Assembly (NCBI RefSeq): GCF_048565625.1
Contig: NZ_JBLZUR010000002.1
Location: 3,038,001-3,102,000 of the forward strand
Source: JBLZUR01 sp048565625
GTDB taxonomy: Bacteria > Pseudomonadota > Alphaproteobacteria > Sphingomonadales > Sphingomonadaceae
Reading direction: 5' to 3'
Length of the DNA: 64,000 nucleotides
This document shows positions 57,489-64,000 of the stretch, piece after piece. Each line of letters opens with the position of its first letter. Position 1 is the stretch's first letter. The notes beneath the pieces are model-generated. The model was not told where the DNA came from and made no database searches. It worked only from the letters and a program-made list of their open reading frames with translations. Both the position numbers and the translations under genes were made by a program.

Positions 57489-58340
57489 ATGTCCGAGATG
57501 CATGCCGAGGTGATCGGCGATCCGATCGCCCATTCGCAATCGCCGCTGATCCACCGCTTCTGGCTCGAAAAGCTTGGGATCGCCGGTGATTACACGCGGA
57601 CGCGGGTGCGGGAGGAGGGGCTGCACAGCTTCTTCGCGCGCCGTACGCCTGACAATGAATGGCGCGGCTGCAACGTCACCGTCCCGCATAAGCAGGCGGT
57701 GATTCCCTATGTCGACCGCCTCGATCCGCTCGCCCGCACCATCGGCGCGGTGAACACGGTCGTCCGCGACGGGGACAGCCTTGTCGGTCACAACACCGAT
57801 TGCGACGGCTTCCTGGAGCCTTTGCGGGGTGAACTGGCCAAGACGCACCTCTTCCGCATCGCGCGGCTGTTCGGCACGGGCGGCGCGGCGCGGGCGATCG
57901 CACATGGGCTTGTAGCGCAAGGCTTCACCCTGGTGGTGATCGGCCGCGAAAAGGCACAGGCCGAGAAGTTCCTGCAGGGTTTCGCCGGGGAGCATCATGC
58001 GGCGGCGCTCGCCGACTTCGCCGCGCCGATCGACTTTGCGTTCGACGATCGGATCGGCATCCTCGATCTCGTGATCAACGCCACGACCTTGGGCATGAGC
58101 GGGCATGATCCACTCCGCGTCGACTTCTCCCATTTCGCTCCCGGATCGATCGTCTACGACATCGTCTATTCGCCGCTCGAAACGCCCCTGCTTGCCGAAG
58201 CACGCCGGCGCGGGCTCAAGACCGTGGACGGCCTCTCCATGCTGATCGGTCAGGCGGCCGCCGCCTTCCAGCTGTTCTTCGGTCACCGCGCCCCGCGCGA
58301 GCATGACGAGGAGCTGCGCGCCCTGCTGACCGCCGCATGA
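57489..58340 (+). CDS. aroE: Shikimate dehydrogenase
   Basis: A 283-residue NADPH-dependent enzyme of aromatic amino-acid synthesis. The substrate motif is DPIAHSQSPLIHRFW, the catalytic lysine is in GCNVTVPHKQAVIPYVD, and NTDCDGFLEPL follows. The cofactor loop is LFGTGGAARAIAHGLVAQG (normally GAGGAAR). A C-terminal GLSMLIGQAAAAFQLFFG completes it. Full length. It belongs to ppsR-maf-aroE-coaE; coaE starts 10 bases after its stop. Confidence 0.97.
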   Translation: MSEMHAEVIGDPIAHSQSPLIHRFWLEKLGIAGDYTRTRVREEGLHSFFARRTPDNEWRGCNVTVPHKQAVIPYVDRLDPLARTIGAVNTVVRDGDSLVGHNTDCDGFLEPLRGELAKTHLFRIARLFGTGGAARAIAHGLVAQGFTLVVIGREKAQAEKFLQGFAGEHHAAALADFAAPIDFAFDDRIGILDLVINATTLGMSGHDPLRVDFSHFAPGSIVYDIVYSPLETPLLAEARRRGLKTVDGLSMLIGQAAAAFQLFFGHRAPREHDEELRALLTAA

Positions 58341-58350
58341 CGCCCATTCT

Positions 58351-58996
58351 ATGACCATCGTCCTTGGGCTGACCGGCTCGATCGGCATGGGCAAGTCGAC
58401 GGTCTCCGCCATGTTCCGCCGGCTCGGCGTGCCCGTCTTCGATGCGGACGCCGCCGTCCACATGCTTCAGGGGCCGGGCGGACGGCTCGTTTCTGCCATC
58501 GAAGCGGCGTTCCCCGGCACCACAGGAGAAAGCGGCGTCGATCGCCAGAAGCTCGGACAGGCCGTCTTCGGCGACAAGGCCCGGCTGCACGTTCTCGAAC
58601 GGCTGATCCACCCCGCCGTCGGCGAGATGCGGGAGAGCTTCCTCAGGCGGCACAATGCCCGCGCGATCGTCGTCCTCGACATACCCCTGCTGTTCGAGAC
58701 GCGCCGGCGCACCGCCATCGAACGCCACGCTCGTGGTCTCCGCCCCCGCCTGGATGCAGCGTCGCCGCGTGCTCGCCCGGCCGGGTATGACCGCCGCCAA
58801 GCTCGCCCACATCCTCCGCCGCCAGGTTCCCGATCGGGAGAAGCGCCGCCGCGCCGACTTCGTCATCGAAACCGGCGTCTCGCGTCACCGCACCGCGCTG
58901 GCCGTCCGGCGGCTGGTCGCTTGCCTCTCGGCGCATGGCGTCCGATACTGCCGCCGATGCGCGAGATCGTCTTCGACACCGAAACCACCGGCCTGA
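58351..58996 (+). pseudogene. coaE: Dephospho-CoA kinase gene with an apparent one-base frameshift
   Basis: Frame one (from ATG 58351) gives the N-terminal kinase: LGLTGSIGMGKSTVSAMF (P-loop), VFDADAAVHML and VVLDIPLLFET. The C-terminal half (ATLVVSAPAWMQRRRVLARPGMTAAKLAHIL, then VPDREKRRRADFVIETG) is intact in the next frame and runs to TGA at 58996. The switch lies in 58699-58723; removing one base there restores a 214-residue CoaE that overlaps dnaQ by 40 bases. CoaE makes CoA in the last step of its synthesis and is normally essential. A sequencing error is therefore more likely than true loss, unless a second copy exists. Confidence 0.75.
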
Positions 58997-59652
58997 ACCC
59001 CGCGACGGGCGACCGCATGGTCGAGATCGGCTGTGTCGAGCTGGTCAACAAGGTCGAGACCGGGCGCACCTTCCACGCCTATTTCAATCCCGAACGCGCG
59101 ATGCCGGCGGAGGCGGAGGCGATACACGGCCTCTCCGCCATCTTCCTCTCCGACAAAAACTGCTTCCGCGAGCACGCTCTGGAGCTTCTGGAGTTCATCG
59201 GCGACTGCCCGCTCGTCGCCCATAACGCCAGCTTCGACTTCGGCTTCCTCAATTTCGAGCTGGAGGTCTGCGGCCATCCCCCGGTGTCGATGTTCCGCAT
59301 GGTGGATACCGTCGCCATCGCGCGCAGCCGCCATCCCGGTGCCAAGCACAGCCTCGATGCGCTCTGCAGCCGTTATGGCATCGACCGCTCGCACCGCGTG
59401 AAGCACGGCGCGCTGCTCGACGCGCAGCTGCTCGCCCAGGTCTATGTCGAACTCACCGGCGGGCGGCAGATCGGCCTCTCGCTTGCCGCGAGCGCCAGTG
59501 CGGACCCGCTCACCACCATCAGCTTGGCCCCGCGCGCCCGGCCCTACCGGGCGCCGCGCCCTCATCATGCGTCCGCGGCGGAACTCGCCGCGCATGCTGC
59601 GTTTGTATCCTTGTTGACCGATCCGCTCTGGCCCGTGCCGGCGGCCGGTTGA
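58957..59652 (+). CDS. dnaQ: DNA polymerase III epsilon subunit (3'-5' proofreading exonuclease)
   Basis: A 231-residue DEDD exonuclease that proofreads for the replicase. Exo I is IVFDTETTGLNP, exo II is LVAHNASFDFGFLNFE, and exo III is the HxxxxxD type in HGALLDAQLLAQVY. A C-terminal ~55-residue tail should bind the polymerase alpha subunit. The ATG at 58957 starts the conserved N-terminus. A long frame from 58351 would fuse part of CoaE to it, but that is a coincidence of the coaE frameshift. Near-origin position as in Caulobacter. Confidence 0.96.
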   Translation: MREIVFDTETTGLNPATGDRMVEIGCVELVNKVETGRTFHAYFNPERAMPAEAEAIHGLSAIFLSDKNCFREHALELLEFIGDCPLVAHNASFDFGFLNFELEVCGHPPVSMFRMVDTVAIARSRHPGAKHSLDALCSRYGIDRSHRVKHGALLDAQLLAQVYVELTGGRQIGLSLAASASADPLTTISLAPRARPYRAPRPHHASAAELAAHAAFVSLLTDPLWPVPAAG

Positions 59653-59706
59653 CGCGTTACGGTCGAGCGGCTTAGGGCCGCCCGCCTTCTGGCAAGGAGA
59701 ACAAAA

Positions 59707-60279
59707 ATGGAAATCCGTGTCTCTGGTCATCAGGTCGACACCGGCGATGCGCTCCGCGCGCATGTTGAAGATCGCCTGAACGCCATCGCCGACAAGTACT
59801 TCTCGCGCGCGATCGCCGCGACGGTCACCTTCGGCAGCGGCCCTCACCAGAACGGATTCAACTGCGACATCGTGGCCCATGTCATGCAGGGCGTCATCCT
59901 GAAGGCGCATGGCCAGGATCAGGTCGCGCATCCCGCCTTCGACCGCGCGGCCGACCGCATCGAGACTCAGCTGCGCCGCTACATGCGCCGGCTGAAGGAC
60001 AAGGCCGCGACCCCAGCGGGCGCGATCGATGAGAATGCGGGCTACACCGTCTTCGGCGCTCCTGCTGAGGAGGCGGAGGTCGAGACTGCCGACAATCCCC
60101 TGATCATCGCCGAAACGCGCGTCGATATCCCCGATGCGAGCGTGTCGGACGCGGTGATGATGCTCGACCTGCGCCATACCAATGCGCTGATGTTCCGGAA
60201 TAGCGGGACAGGAGCGTTCAATATGGTATATCGCCGCAACGACGGGACGATCGGGTGGGTCGAACCGGCGCGCGCGTAG
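59707..60279 (+). CDS. hpf: Long-form ribosome hibernation promoting factor
   Basis: A 190-residue protein of the RaiA/HPF family with the long architecture: an N-terminal ribosome-binding domain (MEIRVSGHQVDTGDALRAHVEDRLNAIADKYF...) and, after a linker, a C-terminal dimerisation domain (SVSDAVMMLDLRHTNALMFRNSGTGAFNMVYRRNDGTIGWVEP). The long form makes 100S ribosome dimers directly in stationary phase. It is 22 bases upstream of ptsN, the common hpf-ptsN pairing; rpoN, which often precedes them, is absent and dnaQ lies there instead. Confidence 0.96.
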   Translation: MEIRVSGHQVDTGDALRAHVEDRLNAIADKYFSRAIAATVTFGSGPHQNGFNCDIVAHVMQGVILKAHGQDQVAHPAFDRAADRIETQLRRYMRRLKDKAATPAGAIDENAGYTVFGAPAEEAEVETADNPLIIAETRVDIPDASVSDAVMMLDLRHTNALMFRNSGTGAFNMVYRRNDGTIGWVEPARA

Positions 60280-60301
60280 GTTTCTCCCCAGACCGGTCTT
60301 G

Positions 60302-60769
60302 ATGGAAGATTTCAGCGACATTCTCGCGCCGGGCGCTGTGCTCGCCGAACTGGCCGTGCCGAACAAGAAGACCTTGTTCCAGCACCTCGCCAATTCGGCG
60401 GAACAGATCATCGGCGTCGACCAGAAACTCGTGATTGACCGGCTGGTCGATCGTGAGCGTCTGGGCTCGACCGGTTTCGGCGCGGGCGTCGCGATCCCGC
60501 ACGGCAAGATCGAGGGGCTGCCCAAGGTCCGCGCGCTGTTCGCCCGGCTGGCGCAGCCGATCGATTTCCAGGCGATCGACTCGATGCCGGTGGATCTCGT
60601 CTTCCTCCTGCTCTCCCCGCCCGAAAACGGGGTGGAGCATCTGAAGGCGCTGGCCCGGGTCAGCCGCCGGCTGCGTGACCGCGCCTTCGTCGCAAAGCTT
60701 CGCGGGGCGGTCAGCCAGGATGCGCTCTATGCGCTGCTCGCCGGCGGCGAAGCCCGCAACGTGGCCTGA
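60302..60769 (+). CDS. ptsN: Nitrogen PTS IIA component PtsN
   Basis: A 155-residue PTS EIIA(Ntr) regulatory phosphocarrier. The phosphorylated histidine lies in GAGVAIPHGKIEGLPKVRALFARLAQPIDFQAID, the family signature, and LVFLLLSPPENGVEHLKALARVSR follows. It receives phosphate from NPr and, in proteobacteria, modulates K+ transport, (p)ppGpp and other targets. The ATG at 60302 (a TTG at 60299 is alternative) follows hpf by 22 bases. The next gene begins 4 bases after its stop. Confidence 0.95.
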   Translation: MEDFSDILAPGAVLAELAVPNKKTLFQHLANSAEQIIGVDQKLVIDRLVDRERLGSTGFGAGVAIPHGKIEGLPKVRALFARLAQPIDFQAIDSMPVDLVFLLLSPPENGVEHLKALARVSRRLRDRAFVAKLRGAVSQDALYALLAGGEARNVA

Positions 60770-60773
60770 CGCC

Positions 60774-61235
60774 TTGAGCGGCTCGCCGGAGACCGGCGCC
60801 GACGCGCATTTCCGCGCCCTCGAACGCCTCTACCGCGCGGCGCCGGTCAACAATCTGTTCGAATCGACGCTGGACATCCCTGAGGAAGGACACGCGCGTA
60901 TCCGTTTCACCATCGACGAACGGCACTACCATGCGGCCGGCGCGGCGCATGGCACCAGCTACTTCAAGATGCTCGATGATGCGGCCTTCTACGCGGCAAA
61001 CAGCCTCGTCACCGACCGCTTCCTCCTGACCACCGCGTTCAACCTCCTGCTCACCAGCCCGCTCACCGCCGGTCCCGTCGTCGCGGAGGGCAAGTGGATC
61101 AGCGGCCGCCGCCGCGTCTTTGTCGCGGAGGCGCGGCTGGTCGATGCGCATGGGGAAGAGGTGGCGCGCGGCACCGGCACCTTCATGCGCTCCAAGATCC
61201 CGCTCGCCGGTCTGAAGGGCTACGCCCAGGCGTGA
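60774..61235 (+). CDS. Hotdog-fold (PaaI-type) thioesterase-like protein
   Basis: A 153-residue hotdog-fold protein started at TTG 60774, 4 bases after the ptsN stop. Seen are the fold's central helix and turn (HYHAAGAAHGTSYFKMLDDAAFYAANSL) with the HAAGAAHG-like PaaI pattern, then strands DRFLLTTAFNLLLTSPLTAG, GKWISGRRRVFVAEARLVD and EEVARGTGTFM. Acyl-CoA thioesterase activity is usual for the group; the substrate is unknown. Its stop overlaps the DUF1491 start by GTGA. Confidence 0.85.
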   Translation: MSGSPETGADAHFRALERLYRAAPVNNLFESTLDIPEEGHARIRFTIDERHYHAAGAAHGTSYFKMLDDAAFYAANSLVTDRFLLTTAFNLLLTSPLTAGPVVAEGKWISGRRRVFVAEARLVDAHGEEVARGTGTFMRSKIPLAGLKGYAQA

Positions 61236-61558
61236 CGGCACGGCTAACCGCGCGCGTCCTCGTCTCCGCGATCATCCGCAAGGCGCAGGTCGAAGGCGGT
61301 GGCGCGACGGTGCTCGCCAAGGGCGACGAACAGGCCGGTGCCGTGCTGATTGCCTGGGTGGACCGTGGCGTTCACCGCGCCTTGCTCGAACGGCTGCTGG
61401 GGAACGACGGAACCTACGCCTGGCAACGAGTCGGCTCCGCCGACTCTCCCGACGCGTACCTCGTGCGCCGCCGCCGGGCGGACCCCGATCTCTGGGTGGT
61501 TGAACTGGATATCCCGGACGGCGAACGGTTCGCCGCTGAAATAACCGGCATCGGTTGA
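61232..61558 (+). CDS. DUF1491 family protein
   Basis: A 108-residue soluble protein from GTG 61232: TARLTARVLVSAIIRKAQVEGGGATVLAKGDEQAGAVLIAW, the DUF1491 pattern, then RADPDLWVVELDIPDGERFAAEIT. The family is conserved in alphaproteobacteria beside ptsN and thioesterase genes, with no characterised function. Overlap with the thioesterase stop suggests co-translation. No catalytic residues are evident to me. Confidence 0.86.
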   Translation: MTARLTARVLVSAIIRKAQVEGGGATVLAKGDEQAGAVLIAWVDRGVHRALLERLLGNDGTYAWQRVGSADSPDAYLVRRRRADPDLWVVELDIPDGERFAAEITGIG

Positions 61559-61716
61559 CGCACCGCAGCACGGCGGCAGATGGCAAATCTGATACCAAGG
61601 CGCAGGGCCGATCGTGTTTCATGGCACGGGACGGTCACCGCAGTCGGGGGGAAGATCGGGGGCGGGGTATGGCGTCCCTTTGGTTTGATCGACCCACCGC
61701 ATAGATAAGTATGTGA

Positions 61717-62352
61717 ATGTCGCTAGACCTTCGCGCCGCGCTTTTCGCGGTCGCCAGCTTCTGCGTGCTCGGGCTGGGCACTGTTTCAGCACCTTCGGTT
61801 GCGGGCAATTTCGTCCCCGCGGTTCTGACCAGCCCTTCGGTTTCGACCGACTTCTCCGCCAATAACGACCAGGTTCCCTTGGAAGTTCCCGCAGTTGCCG
61901 GGGACCCCGCGATTGGCGAAATGCCGACGGTTAAGGCCGCGACCCTCGCCGGCCTGGTCGAGCAGCGCGCCGATCATGAGGCGGACGACCGAGACGAGGC
62001 GTGCCTCGCCTCTACCATCTACTACGAGGCGAAGAGCGAGTCGCTCGAAGGCCAGCTCGCCGTGGCCGAGGTGGTCATCAATCGCAGCAAGTCGGGCAAG
62101 TTCCCCGCCGGGATCTGCTCCGTCATCACCCAGCCTAGCCAGTTCGGCTTTGTTCGCGCCGGCCGCTACAATACGCCGCCGCAGTCCAGCGCCGCCTGGA
62201 AGAAGGCCGTCGCCATCGCCCGCATCGCCATGGATGGCGAATGGCAGTCGGAGGCGTCCGACTCGCTCTACTTCCACGCCGCCCGCGTCCGCCCCAGCTG
62301 GCCCGGCGCCAAGCGCGTGGCTCAGATCGGCGCGCATATCTTCTACCGCTGA
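61717..62352 (+). CDS. SleB-type cell wall hydrolase
   Basis: A 211-residue exported protein. A signal segment (LRAALFAVASFCVLGLGTVSA) and a ~70-residue disordered linker precede the SleB domain (residues ~95-211): DEACLASTIYYEAKSESLEGQLAVAEVVINRSKSGKFPAGICSVITQPSQFGF, with the catalytic-Glu region YYEAKSE and the C-terminal SDSLYFHAARVRPSW. Related lytic enzymes cleave peptidoglycan glycan strands. Stand-alone gene with 158 non-coding bases upstream in which I see nothing distinct. Confidence 0.9.
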   Translation: MSLDLRAALFAVASFCVLGLGTVSAPSVAGNFVPAVLTSPSVSTDFSANNDQVPLEVPAVAGDPAIGEMPTVKAATLAGLVEQRADHEADDRDEACLASTIYYEAKSESLEGQLAVAEVVINRSKSGKFPAGICSVITQPSQFGFVRAGRYNTPPQSSAAWKKAVAIARIAMDGEWQSEASDSLYFHAARVRPSWPGAKRVAQIGAHIFYR

Positions 62353-62376
62353 GGTCCGAGCGACCACTTCCCACCC

Positions 62377-62449
62377 CCGTTCGCCCTGAGCTTGTCGAAG
62401 GGCCAGCGCCACCGTCGCGCTAGCGCTTCGACAAGCTCAGCGCGAACGG
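62377..62449. repeat. Repeat family D (REP-like inverted pair)
   Basis: CCGTTCGCCCTGAGCTTGTCG (from 62377) and its inverted counterpart CGACAAGCTCAGCGCGAACGG (ending 62449) flank a short centre between the SleB and MmcB genes. Sequences of this kind are scattered in many alphaproteobacterial genomes. One copy here. Confidence 0.75.
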
Positions 62450-62510
62450 ATGAGCGGTCTCTTTCTAAGCATACCCTTGGCCTTGTTCCCCGCTTGTTCT
62501 AAGCTGCCTC

Positions 62511-62999
62511 ATGGCCTCCGCCTCCATCCAGCCCTGCTTTGACGACGCCCCCGCCGGCGCGCTGGCGGTCGCTCGCGGGGTCACCCGCCTGTTCTTCCGT
62601 CACGATTGGATGGCGATCTGTGAGGTGCCGCTTGGCAATAACCGCCGCGCGGACATCATGGCGATCGGCCCGGACGGCTGCATCACCATCGTCGAGATCA
62701 AGGTGGCGCGCGGCGATCTGCTCGGCGACCGCAAATGGCGGGACTATCTCGATTATTGCGACCGCTTCTACTGGGCGGTTCCGACCGGCTTCGACGCCAG
62801 CCCGCTCCATGGCACAGACTTCGCGCCCGACATCGCTGGCCTGATCGTCGCCGATCGCTATGACGCGGAAATCGTGCGAGAGGCCGCAAAGACCCCGCTT
62901 GCCGCGCCGCGCCGCAAGGCTGAAACGCTCCGCTTCGCCCGCCGCGCCGCCCGCCGGGTGCTCGGCGCGCTCGATCCCAGCCTTGAGGGGCTGGACTGA
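62511..62999 (+). CDS. mmcB: MmcB family DNA repair protein
   Basis: A 162-residue protein of the MmcB family, a predicted PD-(D/E)XK-like nuclease. It is DNA-damage-inducible and needed for mitomycin C tolerance together with ImuB/ImuC in Caulobacter. Seen are GVTRLFFRHDWMAICEVPLGNNRRADIMAIGPDGCITIVEIKVARGDLLGDRKWRDYLDYCDRFYWAVP, with the D...EIK nuclease-like core, then a basic C-terminal helix (RRKAETLRFARRAARRVL). No imu genes are in the window and no LexA box is obvious upstream. Confidence 0.92.
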   Translation: MASASIQPCFDDAPAGALAVARGVTRLFFRHDWMAICEVPLGNNRRADIMAIGPDGCITIVEIKVARGDLLGDRKWRDYLDYCDRFYWAVPTGFDASPLHGTDFAPDIAGLIVADRYDAEIVREAAKTPLAAPRRKAETLRFARRAARRVLGALDPSLEGLD

Positions 63000-63009
63000 T
63001 CGCAGCCGG

Positions 63010-63618
63010 TTACTTCAGCACCGGCCCTATACTGGTTGCCTTCTTCGGCTTGGCGGCATCCAGTTCCTTGATGATCGCCTGCGACCGGCCGTCACGCTCG
63101 GCATAGGCGCGCGCCGACATGCCCGCGCCGGTATCGGCCTGGTTGGGATCGGCACCGCCTGCCACCAGCACGCGCACGCTCGCCAGATCGCGGTTCTGCA
63201 CCGCGCGGATCAGCGGCGTCTCGCCCGATCCGTTGCCGAGATTCGGCTGTCCGCCAACCGACAGCAGGGTCTGGATGCCCTCCGCCCAGCCGACCGTCGC
63301 GGCGAGCAGCATCGGCGTGTTGCCCGTCTTGTCCTTGGCATTCGGATTGGCACCCTTGCCGAGCAGGAAGCCGAGCCAGGTATTGTCCCGGCGCTTGGTG
63401 ACCAGGTGCAGCGCGCTCTCGCCGGTGTTCAGGTCGCGGGTGTTGATGACCGATCCGCCGCTTCCCAGCAACTCCATGGCCTTCGCGCCGTCCGCGTCCT
63501 TCACCGCCTTCAGGAAGTTGTAGGAGGGGGAGAACTGTGCCGTCGCTGGGATCGCCAGACCGAGGCCCGCCACCACCGCCGCGACCGATGCCGCCTTCCC
63601 CCAACGCTTCGATGCCAC
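63010..63618 (-). CDS. Exported ankyrin-repeat protein
   Basis: A 202-residue protein from the GTG at 63616-63618, which has a GGAGGG ribosome binding site just upstream; an ATG at 63630 is also in frame. A signal peptide (AASVAAVVAGLGLAIPATA) precedes four or five ankyrin repeats (TGESALHLVTKRRDNTWLGFLLGKGANPN; TGNTPMLLAATVGWAEGIQTLLSVGGQPN; SGETPLIRAVQNRDLASVRVLVAGGADPNQ). A probable periplasmic protein-binding scaffold; partner unknown. It converges on mmcB with 10 bases between stops, and is divergent from the SCO gene. Confidence 0.88.
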   Translation of the reverse strand: MASKRWGKAASVAAVVAGLGLAIPATAQFSPSYNFLKAVKDADGAKAMELLGSGGSVINTRDLNTGESALHLVTKRRDNTWLGFLLGKGANPNAKDKTGNTPMLLAATVGWAEGIQTLLSVGGQPNLGNGSGETPLIRAVQNRDLASVRVLVAGGADPNQADTGAGMSARAYAERDGRSQAIIKELDAAKPKKATSIGPVLK

Positions 63619-63672
63619 ATCGCCCTCCATTCCTTGCGCCGGCCGGATTAGCAGAGCATGGCTGGCTCCGCC

Positions 63673-64000
63673 ATGAATGCAGCTCTCCTTTTCAAGACCT
63701 TGGCGTTCGCCGCGACGCTCGCGCTGGCATCCTGCGGTCAGCAGGCCAATACGGCCGCCGAGGCTCCGCTCGCTGGGGCCAGACTGGGCGGTCCCTTCAC
63801 GCTTACCGATCAGGACGGGCGCACCGTCACGCAGAAGGCGTTCGCCGGCCGCTACGTCCTCATCTACTTCGGTTACACCTTCTGCCCGGACGTCTGCCCG
63901 CTCGGCCTCCAGACGCTGAGCCAGGGCCTCGCCGCCTTCGAGAAGAGCGCGCCCGATCGCGCCGCCGAGGTTCAGCCGGTGTTCGTCACCGTCGATCCGG
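63673..64000 (+). CDS. SCO1/SenC family copper chaperone (3' end outside the window)
   Basis: An open frame runs off the right edge; about 109 residues are seen. From ATG 63673 (an ATG 15 bases upstream is in frame) the signal ends in a lipobox (LALASC). The thioredoxin-like domain begins GGPFTLTDQDGRTVTQKAFAGRYVLIYFGYTFCPDVCP, containing the CxxxC copper-binding motif, then VQPVFVTVDP. SCO proteins deliver copper to the CuA site of cytochrome c oxidase. Divergent from the ankyrin gene. Confidence 0.92.
   Translation, partial: MNAALLFKTLAFAATLALASCGQQANTAAEAPLAGARLGGPFTLTDQDGRTVTQKAFAGRYVLIYFGYTFCPDVCPLGLQTLSQGLAAFEKSAPDRAAEVQPVFVTVDP

Noticed and set aside
58351..59652. A 433-residue fused CoaE-DnaQ protein
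   Set aside because: The middle part is arginine/proline-rich frame-shifted sequence. CoaE continues in another frame and DnaQ has its own ATG at 58957.

Overview
The window is GC-rich chromosomal DNA of an alphaproteobacterium, most likely a sphingomonad (Sphingomonas or a close relative). The signs are the hemE / origin / DUF299-maf-aroE-coaE-dnaQ gene order known from Caulobacter and relatives, sphingomonad-type hypothetical families (DUF3576, DUF1491, DUF2171, DUF6489, MmcB), a PEP-CTERM tail of the PEPxxWAMMI type, NodT-family and TonB-dependent outer-membrane proteins, and several small intergenic palindrome families. Almost everything is core genome. I see no phage, plasmid, IS element, CRISPR array, rRNA or tRNA.

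Layout. 1-7.2 kb: end of an unknown gene, purC, a lipoprotein, a LysR regulator with a palindromic operator, a secreted protein, a GT-C-type membrane glycosyltransferase, DUF2171, a LOG-family hydrolase, an extensin-like lipoprotein and a frameshifted helix-turn-helix gene. 7.2-14.3 kb: ahpC-ahpF peroxidase operon, then DUF3576-leuS-lptE-holA. 14.3-24.5 kb: an outer-membrane protein, a ThiE/TenI-like gene, yggS, the xth-ribA-ykuD operon, ftsK-lolA, a ubiquinone hydroxylase and glutathione peroxidase, separated by repeat elements. 24.5-31.6 kb: TonB-dependent receptor, CsgG-like protein, VOC protein, a small protein with a chemoreceptor, infC, and a small secreted protein behind a sigma54-like promoter. 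31.6-38.6 kb: thrS, siroheme synthase-like gene and zntB, scoAB CoA transferase, a ferredoxin-reductase-like flavoprotein. 38.7-44.7 kb: a complete RND tripartite efflux operon.

44.7-61.6 kb is the origin domain. On the minus strand mnmE-mnmG-rsmG-parA-parB carry two parS-like 16-mers. Then come DUF6489, a PEP-CTERM protein, TerC, rho, hemJ and hemE. A non-coding stretch of about 290 bp with four DnaA-box-like sites (oriC candidate) follows. On its other side ppsR-maf-aroE-coaE-dnaQ-hpf-ptsN run outward on the plus strand. A SleB hydrolase, mmcB, an ankyrin-repeat protein and a truncated SCO gene close the window.

The most notable signals are: a 27-bp palindrome read in frame inside leuS; a 146-bp palindromic element whose terminal repeats supply the stop codons of both flanking genes; a probable AUA start for infC; a near-consensus sigma54 promoter for a small secreted protein lying between thrS and infC; a MnmG shortened by about 60 residues; and apparent single-base frameshifts in coaE and in an HTH gene. 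I do not find a convincing new multi-gene system.
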